From Bacteroidales bacterium UBA5342 (GTDB lineage Bacteria; Bacteroidota; Bacteroidia; Bacteroidales; UBA5342): a DNA stretch of 7,534 bases. Both the position numbers and the translations under genes were made by a program. Of the stretch, positions 1 through 5,628 are shown in pieces. Within the stretch, counting starts at the first letter, position 1. Each line of letters opens with the position of its first letter. The notes beneath the pieces are model-generated. The model did not search any database. It saw only the letters and a program-made list of their open reading frames with translations, and was not told where the DNA came from. The DNA is taken from assembly GCA_002408065.1 (NCBI GenBank), contig DHQI01000013.1:1-7534 (forward strand), written 5' to 3'.

Positions 1-60
1 AAGGCTGGGCTTATTTGTTGCGTTTTGAGATGAGATAGTTCCTTTTTTTGATTTTGGGAT

Positions 61-275
61 AGCTCCCGTTACCTTGGATTTGCAATCCAAGGTGCTTAAA
101 TGTAGGGAATTGCATTCCGATTGATATAAGCATTGCGGATGGGGAATTAGCTGCGATGAACCTTGTTTCATCAAACAACTCTGAGCAAACCCAAAGGTGT
201 AGTGTATTTATCTAGCCCGCATTACAAATGCTATTGACCATCTAGCCCTCGTTAGGCTTTGCTAAATGTGGGGTA
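61..275. repeat. REP-like cluster of small palindromes
   Basis: This stretch has no credible coding frame but is dense in short perfect inverted repeats. Three share one design, two arms around a 3-base TGC/TGT centre: GGATT-TGC-AATCC inside the larger palindrome at 71-93, GGAAT-TGC-ATTCC at 106-118, and GCATT-ACA-AATGC at 219-231 (TGT centre on the minus strand). A fourth, GATGAA-N6-TTCATC, lies at 155-172. The phrase ATAAGCATTGCGGAT at 127-141 looks like a collapsed copy of the GCATT-TGT-AATGC palindrome. The segments starting TAGCTCCCG (59), TAGCCCGC (213) and TAGCCCTCG (243) resemble one another. I infer a REP/MITE-like element cluster of the sort mobilised by RAYT (IS200/IS605-like) transposases in Bacteroidota. 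No transposase is in the window. Positions 1-60 contain nothing I can interpret. Confidence 0.5.
71..93. repeat. Perfect 10-bp hairpin, TGC loop
   Basis: ACCTTGGATT (71-80) and AATCCAAGGT (84-93) are exact reverse complements separated by only TGC. A transcript would fold into a tight 10-bp hairpin. It lacks a following T-run on either strand, so it is not an obvious terminator. Its design fits the REP-like palindromes around it. Confidence 0.75.
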
Positions 276-280
276 GGTAG

Positions 281-531
281 GGTTTACCTTTTGTGTCGGT
301 AATCAATACCATCGATTTAGGAGACCCAAGTAATATTCATCCACTTGATAAGTTGCCAACTGGGGCAAGGCACAAGCCAAAATAGAAGGTGAATGTGTGG
401 TTTTAAGTTCTCTCGAAGTGAAAAATCTAAAGTACATTCGTTATGCTTTTTCTGGTGAACCACAAGTAAACCTTGTCAATGATCACGAGCAGCCTGCTTA
501 TCCTTATAGAAAGGATAATTGGGAGAAGTAG
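281..531 (+). pseudogene. Sialate O-acetylesterase-type esterase, C-terminal relic
   Basis: Two stretches in different frames recall the end of secreted SGNH-fold sialate O-acetylesterases common in Bacteroidota glycan loci. In the frame of positions 281-385 the translation includes TIDLGDPSNIHPLDK, the family block that carries the Asp-Ile-His of the catalytic region, and ends at TAG 383-385. In the next frame, 352-531, it reads AKIEGECVVLSSLEVKN and then YIRYAFSGEPQVNLVN, with PAYPYRKDNW just before TAG at 529-531; this matches the family's usual C-terminus. The blocks overlap in the DNA, whereas in intact proteins I expect roughly 60-90 residues between them, so a middle segment is missing as well as the frame being shifted. 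No N-terminal part (GDS motif) is visible upstream, where the REP-like cluster begins. It is non-functional as it stands. Identification is from recalled family motifs, not a search. Confidence 0.72.
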
Positions 532-598
532 TTAAATAAAGATATAGTTACAGATAACCTTCAGTGAGCGTGGGTATAATATGGTCTGTAGGGTGCAT

Positions 599-627
599 AA
601 TTTCAAAAGAAATTCTGTGTTCAGAAT
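599..627. repeat. Two overlapping small inverted repeats
   Basis: AATTTC-AAAA-GAAATT (599-614) and ATTCTG-TGTT-CAGAAT (612-627) are both perfect 6-bp stems with 4-base loops, and they share three bases, so only one can form at a time. They lie in the intergenic stretch between the esterase relic and the regulator gene. A role as operator, degraded repeat or weak terminator cannot be chosen from sequence alone. Confidence 0.4.
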
Positions 628-645
628 GACAATCTAGATAAAAGC

Positions 646-679
646 TTTATTTTTGATTTTTCAAAATCATAAAAATAAA
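646..679. promoter_or_regulatory. AT-rich stem-loop before the regulator gene
   Basis: TTTATTTTT (646-654) plus GATTTT (655-660) pair with AAAATC (663-668) plus AAAAATAAA (671-679), giving a 6+9-bp stem with a 2-base bulge and a TC loop. The structure ends 15 bases before the TTG start at 695, so it lies in the promoter or leader of the regulator gene. It could be an operator, a leader structure or a bidirectional AT-rich terminator-like hairpin. The stem is almost all A-T pairs, so stability is modest. Confidence 0.4.
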
Positions 680-694
680 TAGAATAATAGGGCT

Positions 695-2209
695 TTGTCT
701 GGTGTTTTGTTTAAATATTTTCCTTTTAAAAGGTCTCAAAATGTGTTGTGTTGCTGTGCCATAATTGCATTTTTTATCTCTGCGAGTCAAAGCCTAGATG
801 CACAGAGTAGATTTCTGTATAAAAAAGATCGCATCTTTGAAAGTTTTGAGAGCTCTAGCTATACTTCATGGGAAGTACAAGGTCAGGCTTTTGATAGCCC
901 CTTGTGTATTGAGAATATTAGCGATAGCCTGCTGATAAAGAGTGTTGAAGGTGATTATTTGGCCTGTTCGCTCAATAGCAACAAGGCTTTTATTTTGGGT
1001 AAACTGATTTCTCCTATATTCAGAATAAAACACCGGTACATTGACTTTAAGATTGGAGGGGGTAATCATCCTACGCGGAGCTGTATCAATTTAATCATTG
1101 ATAATAAAGTGGTGCGTTCACAGCATGGCTTTAATCTGCCATATCTACAATCAGCATCGTGGGATGTAAGTGATTTTATCGGTCAAAAGGCAAGCATAGA
1201 GATTGTTGATGCTCATAAGTATTATCACATTATGGTTGATGATATCATTTTTAGTAATCATCACCCTAAGCCAAGCCTTGTTTTTGATGATTTTGAATCG
1301 GGTGAGTTTAAGAAGTGGACTGTTGAAGGTGAGTCTTTCAAGATGCCTATGAACCCTAAGGAAATCTATTATCCTATTACCGTCAATGGCTATCAAGGGA
1401 ATTTTTGCGCTTTTTCTTTTGGCGAAAAACATGACTACGAAAGAGGTCGTTTGACTTCTATTCCTTTTATTATTGATCACAACTACATCAGTTTTCTTAT
1501 CGCTGGCGGTAATCATCCGGACAGCACTTGCATTTCCTTAATGATAGATGATAGTGTTTTTTATAGTGTTACAGGTCAGAATACTGGGGAATTTCAGCAA
1601 GAGATTTGGAATACGACTCAGCTAAAAGGAAAGGAGGCACAGATTAGAATTGTTGACCAATATTCAGGAAATTGGGGACATATTATGATTGATAATATTT
1701 GTTTTACTGATGTTTTGAATGAAACTATGCAAGGTCAGCTAATTCAAAGCACAAAGAATCGTAGGATTTTATTGTTTAGTATCATTCTGCTGGTTTTGTT
1801 GGCTTCTTTTTGGGGGCTAATGCTAAAAGATAAGAGGCACAAATCGAGGAAATTGTCACATTCTAATGCTAGGGATTTTAAGAAAATGATGATAGCTCTG
1901 CTCGAGGATGAGAAGCTTTTCTTACACCGTGATCTGTCGGCGAAGGATGTTGCCAAGAAGTGTGATCTTACAAGTGCTCAGCTAGCACAAAGGGTGGAAG
2001 CTGTTTTTGGCTTATCTTTCATTGATCTAGTGAATGAGTATCGTGTTAGTTGTTTTAAAAAAGAAGTGTTAAGGCCTGAAAATAAAGAATTAAAATTGAT
2101 TGCTATTGCCGAAAAGTGTGGTTTTAGCTCTAAATCATCGTTTTACCGGACTTTTAAAAAACATACTAAACAAACCCCTTCGGAATACTTACAAAACCAT
2201 GTGAACTAA
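695..2209 (+). CDS. Transmembrane AraC-type regulator with duplicated lectin-like sensor domain
   Basis: This 504-aa protein looks like a one-component membrane sensor and transcription regulator. Residues about 16-37 are a signal sequence or anchor (LCCCAIIAFFISA, possible cleavage near DAQ-S). Residues about 47-187 and 197-338 are two copies of one domain. Each starts F-x-x-FES/FES with a W shortly after, has GGNHP (122-126 and 271-275) and a C-I-x-L-x-I-D strand, and ends E/R-I-V-D...HIMVDDI or HIMIDNI. I recall this beta-sandwich type from the accessory domains of GH32 levanase-like enzymes, so sugar binding is inferred. Residues 357-376 form one membrane helix followed by basic residues, putting the sensor in the periplasm. 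Residues about 397-500 are an AraC DNA-binding domain with two helix-turn-helix units, including IAEKCGFSSKSSFYRTFKKH. No kinase, receiver or Y_Y_Y propeller repeats are present, so it is not a classical HTCS. The start is TTG: the frame has a stop at 680-682 and no ATG before the signal sequence; GTG at 743 is the alternative. It most likely controls the enzymes downstream. Confidence 0.85.
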   Translation: MSGVLFKYFPFKRSQNVLCCCAIIAFFISASQSLDAQSRFLYKKDRIFESFESSSYTSWEVQGQAFDSPLCIENISDSLLIKSVEGDYLACSLNSNKAFILGKLISPIFRIKHRYIDFKIGGGNHPTRSCINLIIDNKVVRSQHGFNLPYLQSASWDVSDFIGQKASIEIVDAHKYYHIMVDDIIFSNHHPKPSLVFDDFESGEFKKWTVEGESFKMPMNPKEIYYPITVNGYQGNFCAFSFGEKHDYERGRLTSIPFIIDHNYISFLIAGGNHPDSTCISLMIDDSVFYSVTGQNTGEFQQEIWNTTQLKGKEAQIRIVDQYSGNWGHIMIDNICFTDVLNETMQGQLIQSTKNRRILLFSIILLVLLASFWGLMLKDKRHKSRKLSHSNARDFKKMMIALLEDEKLFLHRDLSAKDVAKKCDLTSAQLAQRVEAVFGLSFIDLVNEYRVSCFKKEVLRPENKELKLIAIAEKCGFSSKSSFYRTFKKHTKQTPSEYLQNHVN

Positions 2210-2349
2210 TCTTCACTTATTGCTGTATTCTACCTTTTCCCTACTATTCTAAACATAAAGCATCTGTAAAACTGTATTTCCCCCTTCTGCTTTGCTTTTT
2301 TGTAAAAACATGATGATTTTCTAAAACGCATAATATTAGTGGGTTGTAA

Positions 2350-2388
2350 GTCCCATCTGCTGTGGGACTGATTTGTGTGCAGATGGGA
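2350..2388. promoter_or_regulatory. Palindrome with alternative hairpins upstream of GH116 gene
   Basis: TCCCATCTGC (2351-2360) is an exact reverse complement of GCAGATGGGA (2379-2388), with 18 bases between. The left arm can instead pair locally: GTCCCA (2350-2355) with TGGGAC (2363-2368) around a 7-base loop. The two structures exclude each other. The element lies about 120 bases before the GH116 start and just upstream of a promoter-like box at 2422-2429, which suits an activator operator. It could equally be a terminator for the regulator gene, but no clean T-run follows and it lies 140 bases past that stop codon. It is the strongest signal in the 301-base gap 2210-2510; the rest is AT-rich and unremarkable. 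Confidence 0.55.
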
Positions 2389-2421
2389 TAGACGATCTTT
2401 CATCTTTTCTTTCGTTGTCTA

Positions 2422-2429
2422 TAGTTTTG
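2422..2429 (+). promoter_or_regulatory. Possible Bacteroidota -7 promoter box
   Basis: TAGTTTTG fits the Bacteroidota primary sigma -7 consensus TAnnTTTG. No convincing TTTG sits at the expected -33 position (TTTC is found near 2398-2401), as expected if the promoter needs an activator. Transcription would start near 2436, leaving a leader of about 75 bases before the GH116 start and placing the palindrome centre near -66. An 8-base match is weak evidence on its own. Confidence 0.3.
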
Positions 2430-2510
2430 TAAAAGCATTTCCTGTACGACATTACCATGTCTGCAAGAGTGCTGTATAAGCTAACTGGTACTAACAATTA
2501 ATAGAAGAAA

Positions 2511-5243
2511 ATGAAGGTCAAAAGTCAAGTATTTATTATTGCTATGTTGTTGTCAACATGCTTTGTGTATTCTCAAGTTAAAACGTCATCGGAGTCCTCC
2601 TTAATTCCCAAGGATAAAAACCTTTCTCCTGAATGGATAGCCTCATTAAGCCATAGGGGAGAGCCCGAGATTTGGAGTGGTGAACAACTGCAATATATAG
2701 GAATGCCAATAGGGGGCATAGGATGCGGTCAGCTCTATCTGGCTGGTGATGGTCGCTTGTGGTTGTGGGATATTTTTAAAAGTAACTATTCCCGTGAAGA
2801 CATTACTGGTTTAAGGTTTGATTTAATGACGATGAATGGTCATTATACTGAGCCTGTAAAGTCCAAAGGTGATGTATATAGTGATCGTAATGGTGCTGAT
2901 GTAGAACAAGGTTTTGCCATTAGTATTAAGAGCAAGAATAAGACAGAGCTCCGTACTTTGGATCAAGATGGTTTCCCAGAGCTGACATTCAGAGGTGAGT
3001 ATCCTATGGCTAAAATCAATTATTCTGACAAAGAATTCCCACTTAGTATTTCATTAGAAGCTTATTCTCCATTTGTTCCTCTTGAAGCAGAAAATTCGGC
3101 TTTGCCAGCGACTGTTTTTAAATTTACGATTAATAATACAGGTAAAGAACGGATAGAAGCAACTTTGTCTGGCTGGTTGCAGAATGCCACCTGTCCTTAT
3201 GATAGTTTGCCTGCTCTAGGGAGTAGAACCAATACTCTAAAATCTCACGACGGACTCTATTGCGTTCTTAGTGAGGTGGATGCTTCCGCCAATGAGGAGT
3301 TGAAAAAACACCATGGTTATGGTTCTATGGCCTTAAGTCTAATGAGTATAGAGCCAGAAAGTGTGGTGGCTAATCCCGATATCTCTTTGCCGTTGAGCTC
3401 TGTAGAGTCTTTGCCTTTTGAATCTGGAAAGAACGTTTCGAAAGGTCTTGATGAAGAATTGATGGCTACTCTTGGGCAAACGCTTAGATTAGGGCCCGGT
3501 GAAGAGAAGACACTTACTTTTTTGGTGACGTGGTATTTTCCTTTGCATCAGTATAGTAATGATGGGGCTATGAGTAAAATAACCGATTTTCAACAACTGA
3601 GTCGTCATTATAAACCTTGGTTTGCGGATGCGGCAGATGTGGCTCAAAAGGTGTACGAAAATCAGGATGATTTACTGAAAAATACCTCCAAGTGGAATGA
3701 TGTTTGGTATGATTCATCCTTACCTTATTGGTTGCTCGATAGAGCGATGATTCCTATAGATGCATTGGCAACACAAACCACACACTGGTTTGATAATGGC
3801 CGTTTTTGGGGTTGGGAAGGTGTCGAAAGTTGTGCTGGCACCTGTACGCATGTCTGGAATTATGCACAGGGAGTGGCTCGTTTATTTCCACAATTGGAAA
3901 GAAGTGTTCGCCAGAATGCTGATTATGGTGCTGGTTTTGATGAGACTAAGGGCATTATTGGTTTTCGTGCCGAAAATGATATGCGCTCTATGATGGATGG
4001 GCAAGCTGGAACGATTATGCGTACTTGGCGTGAACATACTATGTCTGCCAACGACGAATTCTTACAAGCCGTATGGCCGCGCACTAAACTAGCGATTCAA
4101 TGGTTGATGTCTAATGATACTAAACAGTTAGGTATCTTCGAAGGAGCTCAAAGTAATACACTTGATGCTACTTGGTTTGGTGCTATAAGCTGGATTTCAT
4201 CGGTGTATTGTGGCGCTTTGCGTGCCGGTGAGCAAATGGCCTACGAAATGGACGATAATGCCTTTGCTGATTCCTGTCGAACTATCGCCGATAATGGCTA
4301 TAAAAATATAACTGAAAGGTTATTTAATGGTGAGTATTTTATTAATTTACCTCCTAATTACAATCATATAAATTCGAATAAGGGCAGTCACATCGATCAG
4401 GTGCTAGGGCAATCTTGGGCTATCCAGTATAACTTACCACGTGTTTTACCGGCCAAAGAAACGGCGTCAGCTCTTAATGCCCTGTGGAAGTATAATTTTA
4501 CTCCTGATGCTGGGGGCTATGCTATCAAACACACTTTGATTAAAGGACATAGAACATATGCCTTAGAAGGTGAAGCGGGTTTAATGATGACCACTTGGCC
4601 TTACGGTGGTGCCTCTCTTGCGGTACCAGGGATGGATAAGAAAGTGGAAAATTTTGAAACTTGGATTGGTACTGGTGGTTATTTTGATGAGACGATGACC
4701 GGCTTTGAATACCAGGTGGCTGCGCATAGTATATATGAAGGGGATTCAGAGAGTGATTTAGTGATGCAGGGCTTAGCTATTGCACGGGCAGTTCATGATA
4801 GGTATGCACCAGAAAAGCGTAATCCTTATAATGAAATTGAGTGTGGCGATCATTATGCAAGAGCGATGGCTGCCTTTGGGGTATATCTTGCCGCAAGTGG
4901 TTTCGAATACCACGGTCCTAAAGGTATTATTGGTTTTAACCCAAAGATAAACCCATCAGACTTTAAAGCTGCTTTTGTTGCTTCAGAAGGCTGGGGGAGT
5001 TTTTCTCAGAAGAGAGAAAAGAATATTCAAACGCATACCATAACATTAGAACACGGCAAGCTATTACTACAACAGGTAAATCTTCAATTGCCGTATAATA
5101 AAGAAATTGATAAGCTCGTTGTCAATGGCAAAGTCTATGACGAAGAAGCGTATACTCTACATAATGGACGTCTAGAGATAAAACTTGATCATCTGACAAT
5201 AAATGAGACTGAAAGTCTTGAATTGGCCTGTTTCTTAGATTAG
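2511..5243 (+). CDS. Secreted GH116 (DUF608) family glycosidase
   Basis: This 910-aa protein is a family GH116 glycoside hydrolase, a retaining enzyme family including beta-glucosidases, beta-xylosidases and N-acetylglucosaminidases; the exact substrate is not readable here. A signal peptide (residues 1-21, VFIIAMLLSTCFVYS) sends it to the periplasm or outside. The N-terminal beta-sandwich domain spans about 50-370 and opens with the family block IGMPIGGIGCGQLYLAGDGRL (split across 63-83). The alpha-barrel catalytic domain spans about 395-800. E436 in GRFWGWEG lines up without gaps with the nucleophile region of human GBA2, and D552 in NTLDATWFG with the acid/base region, from memory of that family. 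The block at 771-787, NPYNEIECGDHYARAMA, is the conserved sugar-binding motif. ESCAGTCTHVWNYAQ (439-453) is typical of a bacterial DUF608 subgroup. A short beta-rich tail (about 840-910) follows. The ATG start is supported by the signal peptide and a purine-rich AGAAGAAA before it. It is followed by relics rather than directly by the next intact gene. Confidence 0.88.
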   Translation: MKVKSQVFIIAMLLSTCFVYSQVKTSSESSLIPKDKNLSPEWIASLSHRGEPEIWSGEQLQYIGMPIGGIGCGQLYLAGDGRLWLWDIFKSNYSREDITGLRFDLMTMNGHYTEPVKSKGDVYSDRNGADVEQGFAISIKSKNKTELRTLDQDGFPELTFRGEYPMAKINYSDKEFPLSISLEAYSPFVPLEAENSALPATVFKFTINNTGKERIEATLSGWLQNATCPYDSLPALGSRTNTLKSHDGLYCVLSEVDASANEELKKHHGYGSMALSLMSIEPESVVANPDISLPLSSVESLPFESGKNVSKGLDEELMATLGQTLRLGPGEEKTLTFLVTWYFPLHQYSNDGAMSKITDFQQLSRHYKPWFADAADVAQKVYENQDDLLKNTSKWNDVWYDSSLPYWLLDRAMIPIDALATQTTHWFDNGRFWGWEGVESCAGTCTHVWNYAQGVARLFPQLERSVRQNADYGAGFDETKGIIGFRAENDMRSMMDGQAGTIMRTWREHTMSANDEFLQAVWPRTKLAIQWLMSNDTKQLGIFEGAQSNTLDATWFGAISWISSVYCGALRAGEQMAYEMDDNAFADSCRTIADNGYKNITERLFNGEYFINLPPNYNHINSNKGSHIDQVLGQSWAIQYNLPRVLPAKETASALNALWKYNFTPDAGGYAIKHTLIKGHRTYALEGEAGLMMTTWPYGGASLAVPGMDKKVENFETWIGTGGYFDETMTGFEYQVAAHSIYEGDSESDLVMQGLAIARAVHDRYAPEKRNPYNEIECGDHYARAMAAFGVYLAASGFEYHGPKGIIGFNPKINPSDFKAAFVASEGWGSFSQKREKNIQTHTITLEHGKLLLQQVNLQLPYNKEIDKLVVNGKVYDEEAYTLHNGRLEIKLDHLTINETESLELACFLD

Positions 5244-5253
5244 AGTTTGAAAG

Positions 5254-5463
5254 TTGTTTAGGGTTGTAAGGGGTATTTGGAAGTATAATAATGGTTTTCA
5301 CTCTACCGATAGGGGCTTTGATAATTTTTATGGGATAGCATCCAATTGGGAGACTCACGCACCAGCTTATTGCCATCTATACGAGGGAAAAGAAATGGTA
5401 GAGGAGATTGTGAAACTTTACTATCGTCGATGGATTTGTTGCCGAATTGGGCGATGTAAATGA
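5254..5463 (+). pseudogene. Relic of a second sulfatase
   Basis: The frame opening at TTG 5254 encodes a peptide that begins like the GKWHLGY...GF segment of S1 sulfatases: GIWKYNNGFHSTDRGFDNF, then YGIASNW, then CHLYEGKEMVEE around 5350-5409. The GFDxFYG and L-Y-E-G/N-x-x-x-VEE blocks are family hallmarks. There is no N-terminal half, so the CxPSR active-site region is absent. After VEE the frame becomes nonsense, and a second frame from about 5412 reads TLLSSMDLLPNWA, resembling the STMDLLPT block of the C-terminal half. That would mean the two pieces are joined across a large internal deletion. The relic resembles a different sulfatase subtype from the intact neighbour, whose equivalent segment is LGFDYYFGVPV, so it is not a recent duplicate. 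It cannot be functional. Confidence 0.62.
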
Positions 5464-5527
5464 AGTAGGTAGCGCGATCAACGTGTACTGCCAATTATTT
5501 CTGAATAAATTAAATCAAAAAACATGA
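5414..5527 (+). pseudogene. Unidentified 37-codon relic
   Basis: A third frame over this stretch is open for 37 codons, ending at TGA 5525-5527, and reads like real protein: TIVDGFVAELGDVNEVGSA, then INVYCQLFLNKLNQKT. It has no start codon of its own and overlaps the tail of the sulfatase relic in another frame. I do not recognise the family. It may be the C-terminal end of a deleted enzyme gene fused to the sulfatase relic by deletion, or a chance open frame. The overlapping sulfatase-like reading SSMDLLPNWA competes with it, and both cannot be the ancestral frame. Confidence 0.3.
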
Positions 5528-5533
5528 AACGAA

Positions 5534-5587
5534 CATGTAAATTTCAATTATTCATTTTACGCATAGGAGAATGATTGAAATTTCATG
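5534..5587. promoter_or_regulatory. Long stem-loop upstream of sulfatase gene
   Basis: AAATTTCAATTATTC (5539-5553) pairs with GAATGATTGAAATTT (5569-5583) over 15 positions, 14 Watson-Crick and one G-U. After a one-base bulge, CATG (5534-5537) pairs with CATG (5584-5587), giving about 19 pairs around a 15-base loop. It ends 38 bases before the sulfatase ATG. No T-run follows, so a simple terminator is less likely than an operator, an mRNA leader or processing structure, or the trace of an element. I see no TAnnTTTG promoter box in 5528-5625. Confidence 0.6.
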
Positions 5588-5594
5588 AGAGTTC

Positions 5595-5628
5595 CATCTG
5601 GCAAAAAATATAAAATTATAAACAGATG
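5595..5628. promoter_or_regulatory. CATCTG-N22-CAGATG inverted repeat over start codon
   Basis: CATCTG (5595-5600) and CAGATG (5623-5628) form an inverted repeat whose right arm contains the sulfatase start codon. In RNA the pairing would sequester the ATG. The same hexamers in the same order and nearly the same spacing (20 bases) form the core of the palindrome before the GH116 gene. A 6-bp repeat can arise by chance, so this is tentative. Confidence 0.3.

Noticed and set aside
1..280. CRISPR array or tRNA in the palindrome-rich left end
   Set aside because: The palindromes differ in sequence and are irregularly spaced, and no cloverleaf or regular repeat-spacer pattern is present.
741..743. 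ATG upstream of the regulator's hydrophobic segment as the true start
   Set aside because: It is in a different frame and meets a stop after seven codons.
866..1956. Minus-strand open frames opposite the regulator gene
   Set aside because: They lack recognisable motifs, and the + strand product is well supported by domain repeats, membrane helix and HTH.
695..2209. Hybrid two-component system (HTCS) regulator
   Set aside because: There are no histidine kinase, ATPase or receiver motifs and no propeller or Y_Y_Y repeats; only the AraC output is shared.
2351..2400. Rho-independent terminator of the regulator gene
   Set aside because: The palindrome lies about 140 bases past the stop, has an 18-base loop and is not followed by a clean T-run; a regulatory site fits better, though it is not excluded.
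2511..2580. Lipoprotein signal on the GH116 enzyme (LSTC at residues 14-17)
   Set aside because: The residue before the Cys is Thr rather than Gly, Ala or Ser, and a signal peptidase I site after residue 21 fits better.
3760..3993. 77-codon + strand open frame inside the GH116 gene
   Set aside because: It lies in another frame over the catalytic region of a clearly conserved gene and has no recognisable protein pattern.
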